Positions 27,319 through 36,520 of a stretch of 64,000 nucleotides of DNA are shown here, one piece after another. Both the position numbers and the translations under genes were made by a program. The DNA is from Hyphomicrobium sp. (GTDB lineage Bacteria > Pseudomonadota > Alphaproteobacteria > Rhizobiales > Hyphomicrobiaceae), in assembly GCA_003987725.1 (NCBI GenBank), contig RXJH01000001.1, forward strand, positions 310,001-374,000, read 5' to 3'. The number at the start of each line of letters is the position of its first letter. The stretch's first letter is position 1. Below the pieces are notes generated by a model. The model had not been told where the DNA came from and did not search any database. It saw only the letters and a program-made list of their open reading frames with translations.

Positions 27319-27561
27319 TCAAGCTGCGCACTCCGCTAGCTCCTCGGCCAGGGACAGTGCGAGGGATTTCTCTGGCTCAGCCAATTTAGACGCTGTGTAT
27401 CGGGCAACTGTTGCAGCTTGCTCTAACTGCGCTTTGCTCGGGTTCGCGCGAATATCCGAGATGCTCAATAGCAATTCTGGGGCAACGTGACTAAGCCTCA
27501 ATCCGATATCTTCCCATCGCATTTGTTTGATGGGCGATATCGAATGTCGCTGGAATGGCAT
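27319..27561 (-). CDS. Small hypothetical protein
   Basis: An 80-residue, mostly helical protein (MPFQRHSISPIKQMRWEDIG at the start, LALSLAEELAECAA at the end). The ATG at 27561 is preceded by AAGGTG and GGAGG elements, which supports translation. No family is recognised, and there is no signal peptide or membrane segment. Confidence 0.5.
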   Translation of the reverse strand: MPFQRHSISPIKQMRWEDIGLRLSHVAPELLLSISDIRANPSKAQLEQAATVARYTASKLAEPEKSLALSLAEELAECAA

Positions 27562-27854
27562 CTATCACCTTACCTCCGATATAGACTCACCAGAATTCAA
27601 TCACCCCCCAACTGATTAGGTTCCCTTTCAGAGCCGTCGCATCGCTAAATCTAGAAAACATTTGAATTGCGCATGTCGATGGCATTGAAGAACTCGATTG
27701 CGGGCTGGTGCGGCGCTTCTGATAGCGAAGACGCGATTGATCAGCTCAAACTGGCCGCGGTGCGCAGGCTACGAAAAGAATTGTAGCGATCCGACTATGT
27801 TGACAAGTTAGCCTGGTTCGGGAAGTTTTTCCCGTTCAGTTACCGGGAATAGCA

Positions 27855-28109
27855 ATGCGCGCGCGCAATATCCTTCAAACCGGAGCCTTTAACCCGGAGG
27901 ACGTAAGTCGCCTTCAAAACGCCTTTAAAGCCGCTTGGGCGTCCATAGGCTTGGCCATCGATACAGCAGATAAAGCGCGCTGCAGGGAACTCCTCGCGAC
28001 CATCGTGGTCTCCGCCGGGAACGTCTCTGGACTCGACGCCGAAGAGCTTGCGGCGGTTGCCATTCGGTCATTCGAAGCGATCTACGCGGGTTCGCGGGAA
28101 CCGTTCTAG
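27855..28109 (+). CDS. Small hypothetical helical protein
   Basis: An 84-residue protein, MRARNILQTGAFNPEDVSRL at the start, with alternating hydrophobic positions typical of three helices. Its composition (FKAAWASIGLAIDTADKAR) looks coding. A weak CGGGAA precedes the ATG, and the upstream CGGGAAGTTTTTCCCG at about 27819-27834 is a short perfect palindrome. No family recognised. Confidence 0.55.
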   Translation: MRARNILQTGAFNPEDVSRLQNAFKAAWASIGLAIDTADKARCRELLATIVVSAGNVSGLDAEELAAVAIRSFEAIYAGSREPF

Positions 28110-28501
28110 CCGTTGTGCAGCCCCGATAGGAGGGCGGGAAAATTCGCAAGCGTTGCGATATGAGCTGCGGGGCGAGATCGGCGAAACTTACCATGTTTGT
28201 TGACGCGTTGAAGCGTCTATTTTTTTTGGTGCTTATCATCTTGAGCAACCTCATCGTACAGCGTTGATATTCGAGGCGGTCAGAGGCGCTATTTCAGCGG
28301 CAAAAACAGTTCCGCGACCGCTTCATGCTCTGGCACCTCCGGGAAGAAGCCTAGCCGCTAGCAATAGATCGGAAGAACGACCCGGCATTCCACGACGAGG
28401 CCTAGCTCTCGCTACATTCTATTGTTGTATGCACTGGGGTCCGACTGGCAGTTGTCTTTAACCGCCGCCGTGTTGTGTGCGGCCCGCTCGGGGGGGCAAA
28501 A
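28110..28501. other. Intergenic stretch with a terminator-like hairpin and a possible micro-ORF
   Basis: 392 bp with no ordinary gene. It holds the hairpin with a T-run described at 28202-28227. The same bases also read as a 24-codon plus-strand ORF (28193-28267) encoding a single hydrophobic helix (FFLVLIILSNLIV) with no clear ribosome binding site. The remainder to 28501 shows nothing I can name. Confidence 0.4.
28202..28227 (+). terminator. Rho-independent terminator candidate
   Basis: GACGC (28202-28206) pairs with GCGTC (28213-28217) over a six-base loop, followed by TATTTTTTTT. It lies 93 bases after the stop of the small gene at 27855. The stem is short (5 bp), but the T-run is strong. 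Confidence 0.5.
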
Positions 28502-29032
28502 ATGCGACCGATGTATTTGGCAGCTTTGGTTTTGGCGCTAGGCGCGTATCCCGCTGCAGCTCAATCGACGGATACCACGACCACGTCACCGTCTTCTGAG
28601 AGCCCATCTTCGCAATCAACGACCCCAGGTACGACGACAACCACGTCCACAGCGACGGGTTCGACTGAAGTCGCGACCCCGGTTAATCCTTCGCCCGTAG
28701 AGGCAAACCGATTGGATCCATCTGCAGAAACGCCACTGAGGCTTCAACTGGGGGCCTCACCGTCGACACTTGCCAATCCCGATCAGTTCACAGCAACGGT
28801 AATAAACGTTGCTCCTGGCGTTTCTTACAATTCGATTTTGCAATCGTCGTCAATTTCAGGGCGGAGCACCACGACCAACAGTACCGCTTCCGGTACGACG
28901 ACCTCAACAACATCGACGCTGCCATCAACCGTCAGCAGCTATCCGACACGACTTGGCAAGCACACATCTGCCGGCCCGTCGAGCACCTATCCGCGACCGT
29001 TGGACGAGATGGAGGAAGGCTCGATATTTTAG
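28502..29032 (+). CDS. Exported Ser/Thr-rich low-complexity protein
   Basis: A 176-residue protein with a Sec signal peptide (MYLAALVLALGAYPAAAQS) and a long Thr/Ser-rich stretch, then a less biased centre (LRLQLGASPSTLANPDQF) and another Ser/Thr-rich segment. The end DEMEEGSIF is acidic. The ATG at 28502 fits the signal peptide exactly. It resembles the low-complexity exported proteins at 50826 and 42564 in style, not in sequence. Surface or periplasmic location is likely; function unknown. Confidence 0.7.
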   Translation: MRPMYLAALVLALGAYPAAAQSTDTTTTSPSSESPSSQSTTPGTTTTTSTATGSTEVATPVNPSPVEANRLDPSAETPLRLQLGASPSTLANPDQFTATVINVAPGVSYNSILQSSSISGRSTTTNSTASGTTTSTTSTLPSTVSSYPTRLGKHTSAGPSSTYPRPLDEMEEGSIF

Positions 29033-29269
29033 GGTGCTCAGCGTCCAAGTAATGGACGCGTTTCCTGTCGAAACGCTGTGCTATTTCCTGGCGTGATAAG
29101 CAGGGTCGCATCGGGGCCGGATGCAGTAGCGATGATAGGCACCCGTTGGAGCGTGGCCCAGGGACCGACCAGGGGGCCGCCAGATCGGGGCGTCGACTTT
29201 TATCGCACCGGGATCGCACCCAATGAAGATTCTTGATAGAATTCGTGAGAAGTAGGAGGTTGAAGTGAT

Positions 29270-29346
29270 TGGCGATCCCGGCAGGATTCGAACCTGCGAC
29301 CCTCTGCTTAGAAGGCAGATGCTCTATCCAACTGAGCTACGGGATC
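29270..29346 (-). tRNA. tRNA-Arg (anticodon UCU)
   Basis: On the minus strand the acceptor GATCCCG pairs with CGGGATC, the D-arm is GCTC/GAGC, the anticodon stem is TCTGC/GCAGA with loop CTTCTAA, and the T-arm GCAGG-TTCGAAT-CCTGC is perfect. A discriminator G and an encoded CCA (29270-29272) follow. TCT in the loop decodes AGA as arginine. Confidence 0.97.
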
Positions 29347-29456
29347 CTGTGCGCAGTCTATACGCGGAAATGGCCGGCCTATGAAAGCCCCCTCTTCAAC
29401 GCAGGCACCGGCGCGAGATAGGCGTTCCGTACCTGGATTTGTGGGCTCTTCGCCTA

Positions 29457-30245
29457 TCAGAAGGCCAAATTTTCCGGACCGGTCTTCGCATTGGCCGACC
29501 GCCACATGCGGTAGATCTTCAAAAATCGAAAGCCGGCCTGGATCGACGCGTACCTCAGGCCGGTGAGGCCTCCGGTCCAGTGGCGCCTGACGATGTAATA
29601 TTTGAAAAAGTTCACCGGCAATTCGACGGGCAAACGAGCCGCCAATTCGAGCCTGGAGCTCAAACCGGCATTTTTGACCAGAAGCCACGTCCGCTCGTCG
29701 AGCTTGCGCTTCATATCTGCGAACGAGCGCATCGAGTAGTGAAATACCGGAGCGTGGAGTGCGCCGACTGGATGTCCGTCTGTCACGACGCTGTCATGCA
29801 CGTTCGAGTCTCTGAACCTGGCGAACCCCCGGTTGTATAGTCGCACGTACCAATGATCCCGCGCCATCGGCCGCGGCGCTTCTGCGCCTGGATAGATCAT
29901 CTCGATCGGCATGCCGTAAGCGACGAACTCGGGGTCGCCCTTCGCGAACGTGGCGATGATTTCACGCGCCAACTCGGGGGTCACGACTTCGTCTGCATCA
30001 ATGTTGAGAACCCAGTCGTTTCGGCATTGGTCCTCTCCGAAGCGCTTTTGGGGACCGAAGCCAAGCCAAGGCTGTGTAATGACCCGACATCCTTCGGCGA
30101 GCGCTACACTCACAGTATCGTCGGAACTCTCGGCATCGATCACGATAACTTCGCGCACCCAGGGACGAACGGATCGAATGGTGCGGGCAATACGGTCGCC
30201 TTCGTTCTTAGAAATGATGAAACAGGAAATTGGAGCCATAGGCAT
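29457..30245 (-). CDS. Family 2 glycosyltransferase (WaaE/KdtX-like)
   Basis: A 262-residue GT-A fold glycosyltransferase. PISCFIISKNEGDRI opens the nucleotide-binding part, VIDAESSDDTV follows, and VLNIDADEVV carries the DxD metal site. The C-terminal VELPVNFFKYYIVRRHWTGG matches lipopolysaccharide core beta-glycosyltransferases of the WaaE class. An ATG two codons in (30239) is an equally good start. It stands alone, next to a tRNA gene. The acceptor sugar cannot be told from sequence. Confidence 0.85.
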   Translation of the reverse strand: MPMAPISCFIISKNEGDRIARTIRSVRPWVREVIVIDAESSDDTVSVALAEGCRVITQPWLGFGPQKRFGEDQCRNDWVLNIDADEVVTPELAREIIATFAKGDPEFVAYGMPIEMIYPGAEAPRPMARDHWYVRLYNRGFARFRDSNVHDSVVTDGHPVGALHAPVFHYSMRSFADMKRKLDERTWLLVKNAGLSSRLELAARLPVELPVNFFKYYIVRRHWTGGLTGLRYASIQAGFRFLKIYRMWRSANAKTGPENLAF

Positions 30246-30434
30246 TCACGCCGACCGTTATAGCGCCACATTGGGATCAAGCCCTAAGCGGGTTTGAGGC
30301 GGGATGCAATGTTGTGAGGTCTTCTGCCACGGGCGAATTGAAACGGCAGTCGAAGGAATGTCCGGATGCTTACAAAAACGGGCCGCCAACGTCGCCGTCA
30401 ACAGCCCGTCCGGAATAACGTCAGATCCGCGTCG

Positions 30435-30689
30435 CTACGCTCGTCGAACCAGGCGCGCGACAAACAGCAATATTATCGCTCCAATGGCCGCGGCAATGAC
30501 CTCGCCGACGATGCCGCCTCCCAGGCGAACACCGAGGAAGGGGAACAACCAACCGGCGATGAACGCTCCGATGATACCGACGATGATATCTCCGACCAAG
30601 CCGAAGCCACCACCACTCATTATTAGCCCGGCCAGCCAACCGGCAACGGCGCCGATTATCAGCCAGACAATCAATGCTTGGGGATCCAT
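30435..30689 (-). CDS. GlsB/YeaQ/YmgE family stress-response membrane protein
   Basis: An 84-residue protein made of three hydrophobic segments with Gly-rich turns: LIVWLIIGAVAGWLAGLIM, GLVGDIIVGIIGAFIAGWLF and IVGEVIAAAIGAIILLFVAR. This is the standard transglycosylase-associated (YeaQ/GlsB) inner-membrane family seen in stress regulons. GGGAG lies ten bases before the ATG. No EcfG-type promoter is evident upstream. Confidence 0.9.
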   Translation of the reverse strand: MDPQALIVWLIIGAVAGWLAGLIMSGGGFGLVGDIIVGIIGAFIAGWLFPFLGVRLGGGIVGEVIAAAIGAIILLFVARLVRRA

Positions 30690-30934
30690 TTTTTATTTCT
30701 CCCTGTCAGCACGCTCACGAATCGTGAAACGTCTATCATCATCCGCGTCAAATGGTCCGCTGGCAAGTTGCTCCTCGTTTTCTCGCGTTTAGCAAACTCC
30801 GTTCGTCCTGAATGTTTTGGGGAGCGACGGAAGTGCATTGTTTTTGCAAGCGATTTGAAAATGCCGCCGGTCTTAACAGAGGGACGTGTGTGATCGGATC
30901 GTCCGCGCGAATCACCGCCAATTCGTTCGGCAAG

Positions 30935-31435
30935 CTACCTCGATGCCTGACTTTTTTTCGTGAGCCATGTGCCCAGTTCGGCGAAATCAGCAGCACCGGA
31001 GAATGCTGTCGCCGTTCCGTCGGCGGCGATAAGGCGCGTATATGGCAGCTCGCCCATCCAATCGGGGCTGACCGCAAACCTCAGCTTTTCCTCGAATCCC
31101 TTTCCGAGCGCGTAGCTCGGCGCGGAGCCTAGTCCCGCCTTCTGAAGTGCCGGGCCGATTTGCTCGTGTCGAGCACCGCGCTGATCCCAGTTGACGAGAA
31201 CGACAGTGGCGTTCGGATGCGCACGCGAGAATGCGCCCCAGTCGCTCAGCTCTGCCATGCAATTGCTACAGGTCAGTCCCCAGAAGTGGATGATCAATGG
31301 CCCACCCTTATGGGCGTCGTGCATCTCGTTCAGCGTTGTGGCCTCGAACGGACGCGGACTCTCCTCGCTTACGGCGGGTCCCGTTAGCGGCAAGACGGCG
31401 ATGATCGACGCGACGATTATCGAAGCGAGCCTCAT
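30935..31435 (-). CDS. Exported thioredoxin-like (TlpA/redoxin) protein
   Basis: A 166-residue protein with a signal peptide (SIIVASIIAVLPLTGPAVSE) and a thioredoxin fold whose active site is CSNC in HFWGLTCSNCMAEL, followed by a cis-Pro region (GELPYTRLI). The ATG at 31435 overlaps the stop of the Asp-box gene upstream (ATGA). It is the last gene of the DUF2946/TonB receptor operon. A role in reducing periplasmic copper or cysteine-rich copper proteins is inference from context. Confidence 0.82.
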   Translation of the reverse strand: MRLASIIVASIIAVLPLTGPAVSEESPRPFEATTLNEMHDAHKGGPLIIHFWGLTCSNCMAELSDWGAFSRAHPNATVVLVNWDQRGARHEQIGPALQKAGLGSAPSYALGKGFEEKLRFAVSPDWMGELPYTRLIAADGTATAFSGAADFAELGTWLTKKSQASR

Positions 31436-32661
31436 GATTGCGGTTCCAATGGGATGAGCCGGTAGCCCTCCTGGAGTGTCTGCCAGGACAAATAGGCGCC
31501 CGCTGGGCTTGTGATCAGCAGCGGATGGTCGGACGTATCGTGCGTCATCGCCACGGAACGCGGTGTGCTCCATGTCTTTCCGGAATCGCGTGACGTCATC
31601 ACATCGACGGTCGTCATCGCACCGTCAAAAGATTTGTAGGCGAGATAGACGACGCCGTGCGCCGCCAGAACATAGGGCCGCGATGTCTGCGCATTGGGAT
31701 CGCCAAGCCGCATCGGTGTCGAGAATGTTTTTCCGCCGTCTTCGGAATGCGCGTAGTAGAGGCCCTTCAATTTTCGGCCCAGCGCAAACCAAGTCGCGTG
31801 GTAGACGCTATCCGGACCTATCGCGAGGCTCGGCCCCTGATGCGGACAGGCGTCGATTTTCGCGTCGTCGTCGCTGACGCGATAGAGCGGGCCCGGCGTC
31901 TTCTCGTCCGCAAACGTGATGGTGGCATGGTCGCGAATGCCGCCTTCGAAGATATTCCGAAAGATAACGACGGGCCTTCCCGGCCCCGCAAAGGCAACGC
32001 CGATGCGGCAGCACTCGCAGGTATTGTCGCGCGCGATCGTTGCGGGTTGGAGCATTCCGCCGGGTTTGTCGTCCCAGGCATACGCGAGCGCGGCACCGGC
32101 ATAGTGTTTGCCATCCTTCTTTGCCTTCGCGACGTTGCGCTTGTCTATCCAGGCGACAAACGCCCGTCCGTCCTGATCGAGCGCCGCCGTCTCGAAGCGC
32201 TGGCTCGGAGAGTCCGACGTGATCGGCTGCAAGGCGCCGAATGTCTTTCCGCCATCGATCGAGCGGGCGATAAACGCGTGGCCGTTATACTTCTCGTCGC
32301 GCGAGGCAAAGGTGACGACGACTTGCCCGTCTTGTCCGACCGCGATTTTCGGGCGGGCGTCCGGTCCTTCGTCGAGCTGCAATTCGGTTTTTGGAAGCGT
32401 TACAGGCTCGGCGAATGTTTTGCCGAGATCGGTCGAACTCGCGACCGACACGCGTCCGCCGGCGCTCCAAGTCACCCATAATTTTCCATCGGGAGCGAAG
32501 GCGCCCGTCGCGACGCTGGCACACGCGAGGGCAGTCGTATTGCAGGCGGTTGCCGGTGGCGAATGGTGCATCTGCTTCATATCGTCGTGCGGAAACGCAG
32601 AGCCGGTTCCGAGGACGCATGATGCAAAAAACAGTGTCGCGGCTTGAAGCTTTTTCCGCAT
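31432..32661 (-). CDS. Exported Asp-box (sialidase-like beta-propeller) protein
   Basis: A 409-residue protein with a signal peptide (LQAATLFFASCVLGTGSAFP). At least four Asp-boxes (SxDxGxTF/W) are visible: SSTDLGKTF, SIDGGKTF, SEDGGKTF and SRDSGKTW, which indicates a six-bladed propeller. A CECCRIG motif could bind metal. Real sialidase activity is unlikely from context: it sits three bases after a TonB-dependent receptor gene. It is more probably a periplasmic partner of metal uptake. Confidence 0.8.
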   Translation of the reverse strand: MRKKLQAATLFFASCVLGTGSAFPHDDMKQMHHSPPATACNTTALACASVATGAFAPDGKLWVTWSAGGRVSVASSTDLGKTFAEPVTLPKTELQLDEGPDARPKIAVGQDGQVVVTFASRDEKYNGHAFIARSIDGGKTFGALQPITSDSPSQRFETAALDQDGRAFVAWIDKRNVAKAKKDGKHYAGAALAYAWDDKPGGMLQPATIARDNTCECCRIGVAFAGPGRPVVIFRNIFEGGIRDHATITFADEKTPGPLYRVSDDDAKIDACPHQGPSLAIGPDSVYHATWFALGRKLKGLYYAHSEDGGKTFSTPMRLGDPNAQTSRPYVLAAHGVVYLAYKSFDGAMTTVDVMTSRDSGKTWSTPRSVAMTHDTSDHPLLITSPAGAYLSWQTLQEGYRLIPLEPQS

Positions 32662-32664
32662 GGC

Positions 32665-35133
32665 TCAAAACCTCACTTTCATTCCGCCGAAGTAGGTGCG
32701 TGGAGCACCGGCGTAGATCGAGCCTGTACCCGTGTCAGCCAAAGTGGTTGCCGTCGAGCCGACGCGATCTGTGATGTTGTTCGCAGATGAGATGTACGTT
32801 TCGTCAAATAGGTTCCGGATCTCGAAGTAAGTCATCAGCGATCGCACCGGTCCGCTGCTGAATTCCATATTGTGGTGAACGTTGACATTGACCAGCTCAT
32901 AGCCGGGGGCCTTCAGAAGATTGGCATTCTCCATGAAGAAACCGTCATGCCATTCGTATTCGGCGAAGGCCCCGACACCCTTGAATGGTCCGTGCGTGAA
33001 ATCGTAACTCAGCCGTGTCGTGAACTCATTCGGCGAGATACCCGGAATTTTGTTTCCATCGCGGATGGCGAGCTTCGCCGCGCCCGAGAGCTGCTCCGAA
33101 TAATCGGTGTAATATTGATCATTGCGGATGTAGGACGCGGTCAATCGCAGGCCGTCGGCAAGCGCGAAATCTGCTGCCACTTCCACGCCGCGGTGTTCGG
33201 ACGCCGGGGCATTGAAGCTGTATGATGAGCCACTATTGCCCGCAGGTGCTTGCGATACGATCTCGTTTCTGAAGAACTCATAAAAGCCCGTCACGCTCAA
33301 GGTCAGGCCGGGAGCGGGCGTCCAGTCTCCGCCGACGTCGAAGCCGACGTTCGTTTGTGATTTGAGATCCGTGTTGTTGCCGGGCTGTCCATCGGACCCG
33401 ATGAAAAGGTTCGAGAATTGAGGTGTACCGTAACCGCTGGCGACGCGGGCGCGCCATTGCCATTCGCGGCTCGGCGTATAGAGAACGCCGAGTTCGGGCG
33501 CGACGTTGGTCATCTCGCGGTCGGCCGACGTAATGGCGGTCGACGTCAGATTACCGCTCGTCGAATATTTGTAGCTTCTTTGCGCGCCGTCGAGATTGGT
33601 CCGTTCGACGGCGGCGCCTGCGATGACGGCGACGTCCGTCGCGACACGCACTTCCTCGCGCGCCCGCACGCCGAAGTTGGTCGTCGCTCCGGTGGTCTCA
33701 GATTGCAGCAATCCCAGTCTCGCATTGCCTCCGGGCGCGACGTTGTAGGTTTTGCCGTCGACGGGCAGATAACTCCAATAGGCGCCGAGATAGGAGAGCG
33801 TCGGCAATCCGGCAAACACGGAGCGGTTGGTCAGCCCCGTGCTGACATTATAGGACAGATAATCGCCGATCGCGCTTGTCGTGCCTGTCGGCTGGCTGAT
33901 GTTGCGATCGTCGACCACGACTTGCACTTGTCCCGTCGTCGCGGCGTCAAAGGCGTGCTCCCAGCGGAAGCCGCCAATGGTACGGCGGTCGTCCCGGTTG
34001 GCTCCCGCCTGTTCGGCGGTCTGCCGGACTGCTCCAGGCTGAAGAGCACCATTGACGAGAGCCGTATTACCGGTCGCAGAGTAGATGGTTATTGCGCACC
34101 CTGCCGCCGCAGTCGCCGCTGTCGCGCAGCCCTTCTGGAACGGGTTCTGCTTGAACTGGTTGAGCGACATGCGGAAGGGCAATTCCGTGTCGATGGTGTT
34201 GTTGATGAACTTGAAGGTGAACGTGTCCGTCGAAGACGGCTTCCACGTCATGAGGGCGTTGACGGTTTGCGTATTGAAGGCGCTGTAGCCGAAGTAGCCG
34301 TCGCCACGCACATCGCTCGTGAAGACCGATGCTTCCCAGTTCTCTCCGCGTTTGCCGCCGATCGCGTAGTTGTTGAGGTAGTTGAAGCTGCCGACGTCGA
34401 TGCCGTATTCGACGCCGTCGATCGCGCCGCCTGGGAACGTGCGGAAGTTGATGGCGCCGCCCGTCGCGTAGTTTCCGAAGAGCGCCGACGATGGTCCGCG
34501 CCAGACGTCAACGCCGGCGTAGGCGTGGGGATCGATCAAGTCACTGCGCGATAATCCGTCGGGCTGGGTGACGGGAAAGCCGTCGTCCAAGATGACGATG
34601 TTGCGGATGCCGAAGCCGTTTCGCGCGTTCGAGCCGCGAATCGAGATGCCCATGTCGCGAGGGCCGTTGCCTTGCTTCAAAGAGACGCCGGGAACTTCGT
34701 GCAGGATGTCGGCCACCGAAAAGACCGGTGCGTTCTCGAAGCGCGTCATATCCACGGCGGCGGCAGCTTGCGCACCTGCCCCCGAAGCGCCGGAGACCTT
34801 TGCGACACCGGCGGACGGCGTGCCGGGATTGCCGGTCGCGGGAGCCGAAGCCGGAGGCGCGTCAGACGGCGGAGATGCGGCGGCGATCTCCGGCGTCGCG
34901 GCGGACGGCGGTTTTGCTTCCTTCTTGTCCTTGGCCTTTTGCGCAACGGCTGGCGGGCGCTTGGCTGGGGCTTGCTGCACTGTGACGTCGGGCAGCTTGA
35001 TGTCATTCGCTGCAGTCGTGTCGTCCGCGCGAACATTCTGATGGGCGGACATCAGGAGTGCGATTGCCGACGACGCGATGACGATGCGTCTTGGTCGTGG
35101 TGCCGCGAGAGTGCGGCCTGCGATAGGTTGCAT
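32665..35133 (-). CDS. TonB-dependent outer-membrane receptor, probably for copper
   Basis: About 822 residues from the ATG at 35133; a GTG at 35190 would add 19. After a signal sequence (IVIASSAIALLMSAHQNVRA) comes an unusually long Ala/Pro/Lys-rich linker (to about residue 120). Next is the plug domain (VADILHEVPGVSLKQGNG, NIVILDDGFPVTQPDG) and a 22-strand barrel ending in YFGGMKVRF, the typical C-terminal aromatic signal. The TonB-box region is around LPDVTVQQ. DUF2946 upstream and a thioredoxin-like protein downstream suggest copper; iron chelates cannot be excluded. Confidence 0.88.
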   Translation of the reverse strand: MQPIAGRTLAAPRPRRIVIASSAIALLMSAHQNVRADDTTAANDIKLPDVTVQQAPAKRPPAVAQKAKDKKEAKPPSAATPEIAAASPPSDAPPASAPATGNPGTPSAGVAKVSGASGAGAQAAAAVDMTRFENAPVFSVADILHEVPGVSLKQGNGPRDMGISIRGSNARNGFGIRNIVILDDGFPVTQPDGLSRSDLIDPHAYAGVDVWRGPSSALFGNYATGGAINFRTFPGGAIDGVEYGIDVGSFNYLNNYAIGGKRGENWEASVFTSDVRGDGYFGYSAFNTQTVNALMTWKPSSTDTFTFKFINNTIDTELPFRMSLNQFKQNPFQKGCATAATAAAGCAITIYSATGNTALVNGALQPGAVRQTAEQAGANRDDRRTIGGFRWEHAFDAATTGQVQVVVDDRNISQPTGTTSAIGDYLSYNVSTGLTNRSVFAGLPTLSYLGAYWSYLPVDGKTYNVAPGGNARLGLLQSETTGATTNFGVRAREEVRVATDVAVIAGAAVERTNLDGAQRSYKYSTSGNLTSTAITSADREMTNVAPELGVLYTPSREWQWRARVASGYGTPQFSNLFIGSDGQPGNNTDLKSQTNVGFDVGGDWTPAPGLTLSVTGFYEFFRNEIVSQAPAGNSGSSYSFNAPASEHRGVEVAADFALADGLRLTASYIRNDQYYTDYSEQLSGAAKLAIRDGNKIPGISPNEFTTRLSYDFTHGPFKGVGAFAEYEWHDGFFMENANLLKAPGYELVNVNVHHNMEFSSGPVRSLMTYFEIRNLFDETYISSANNITDRVGSTATTLADTGTGSIYAGAPRTYFGGMKVRF

Positions 35134-35223
35134 TTGCAAACTTTCTACTGATCTGAATTGCGGGTTTGCGGGCGCGGCGGCTCGAGGCACGTCGCGGCAT
35201 TACCCGGCGGAGACGCCGAAGGC

Positions 35224-35598
35224 TCAGGTCAGTAGGGCTGGAGGACCGCGCGCGAATTGCGCTCCGGGCTTCGGAGTGGCGCGGAAGATCTCGGTGGTGA
35301 TCGCGTACGTGAGCGCGGCATAGCGCACGGTATGCGAAAGGAGATGCGATGTTTCGTGATTGACGGCAACGGCGCCGACAGGGGCGTAGGGGCAAGTGCT
35401 CTTGTCTGCGGCCGGCGCCTTGGCCGGCTGCGGAACGCCTTGATCGTCCAAAATGAAGCTTTGAGGACCGTGACCGGTACAGATGACGACCTGGACGGAC
35501 CCGCTATGGTCCGGTGCAACCGCCAGCATCAAGCCCACAGGCAGAAGACTGCGCACCGCGAACGCAAAGACGATCAGAAAATTGACGTAGCGATGCAT
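35224..35598 (-). CDS. DUF2946-like exported protein, copper-associated
   Basis: A 124-residue protein with an N-terminal membrane/signal segment (FLIVFAFAVRSLLPVGLML) and a centre with VQVVICTGHGPQSF, CPYAP and paired His residues (NHETSHLLSHT). Small His/Cys-containing DUF2946 proteins are often found beside TonB-dependent copper receptors. It heads the operon; the receptor starts about 90 bases downstream. The ATG at 35598 fits the signal segment. Confidence 0.7.
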   Translation of the reverse strand: MHRYVNFLIVFAFAVRSLLPVGLMLAVAPDHSGSVQVVICTGHGPQSFILDDQGVPQPAKAPAADKSTCPYAPVGAVAVNHETSHLLSHTVRYAALTYAITTEIFRATPKPGAQFARGPPALLT

Positions 35599-35736
35599 CG
35601 TGATCGTCTGCTGCCGGGTGCATTCTGCGGGTTATACCCGTCAGCGCGTTTACTTCTCTTCCCGCTTCAAGGCAATGGCTCTCGCCGCCAAAGACCGACG
35701 GGAAGCAAAAGAGGAGCCAAAAAATCACACGTGGTA

Positions 35737-36234
35737 TTACGTACTTAGCGCTGCGCGACCGCCATGGAAGCGCCCGACGCCTATCCATCCGAGCGCGATG
35801 AACGCGAGGATCGTCACGCTCTGCGCGATGAGAAACGGCGGTTCGCCTTGCGTCGGCGCCAACGTGTGGAGGGCAGGTACTTTCAAGAAGAGCTGAACGA
35901 TGAGGACGAAGACATTCAGGTAGAGCGCAATGGACGCCGTTACCACGTAGACCCAGCGCCAGGCCCCTTTGATATGCGCGCCATAGAGCGCGTAGATCGC
36001 GACCGCCAAGATGACCAGCGATATGATGCCGACGATGTGCGACGGCAGCAGCCCGGAAAACGGAAAGCCGAAGCCGGTAACGCTGGTCAGCACCGTCGTC
36101 AGCAGAAAGACCGCCGTCAATCCGGGCAAAGCGGCGTCTGCGATAAATCCGAGAAAGACAATGATACCGGTCGCAATGGCGATCAGGCTCAGTGCGACGT
36201 GTACGAACGTGAAGGTGTCCATTCCAAAGATCAT
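35737..36234 (-). CDS. Integral membrane protein of unknown function
   Basis: A 165-residue protein with four or five membrane helices: FVHVALSLIAIATGIIVFLG, LTAVFLLTTVLTSVTG, IVGIISLVILAVAIYALYG, VYVVTASIALYLNVFVLI and a last one near the C-terminus. The ATG at 36234 opens MIFGMDTFTFVHV. It lies between the copper cluster and idi, transcribed away from the gene at 36521. Family not recognised with certainty; small heme- or quinone-associated membrane proteins look similar. Confidence 0.72.
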   Translation of the reverse strand: MIFGMDTFTFVHVALSLIAIATGIIVFLGFIADAALPGLTAVFLLTTVLTSVTGFGFPFSGLLPSHIVGIISLVILAVAIYALYGAHIKGAWRWVYVVTASIALYLNVFVLIVQLFLKVPALHTLAPTQGEPPFLIAQSVTILAFIALGWIGVGRFHGGRAALST

Positions 36235-36463
36235 CGAAACCTCCCGTGGCGTTCCCCCGCCGAATTGGCGGCGTGCTGAGCGTTGGGCCTAGTCCGGAAG
36301 TCCGTCAACATTTATGACTGACCAGAGCAATGCCTCAAATACCGGCATCGGCATGCCTGGCGGCCCAGAGCTTGGGCAACTTCCGAACAAGCATCGCTTC
36401 GCTGCTTCCAAGTTCCGGAAATTGGTTCAAGACCGTCAGAGGGTTAATTGCCTTTTGGGTCAC

Positions 36464-36478
36464 TGGCACATAACTTGA
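36464..36478 (+). promoter_or_regulatory. Weak RpoN-like -24/-12 element
   Basis: TGGCAC-N5-TTGA. The -24 half is perfect, but the -12 half departs from TTGC. It lies 43-58 bases before the candidate starts of the membrane protein downstream, which is a workable distance. Confidence 0.3.
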
Positions 36479-36520
36479 GTTACTCAACAACAATCAAGCT
36501 CAACATGCAGAGTGCGCGCC

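Noticed and set aside
27673-27786. 37-codon plus-strand ORF
   Set aside because: No ribosome binding site and no recognisable feature; not enough to call a gene.
33418-34554. 378-codon plus-strand ORF
   Set aside because: Antisense to the TonB-dependent receptor.
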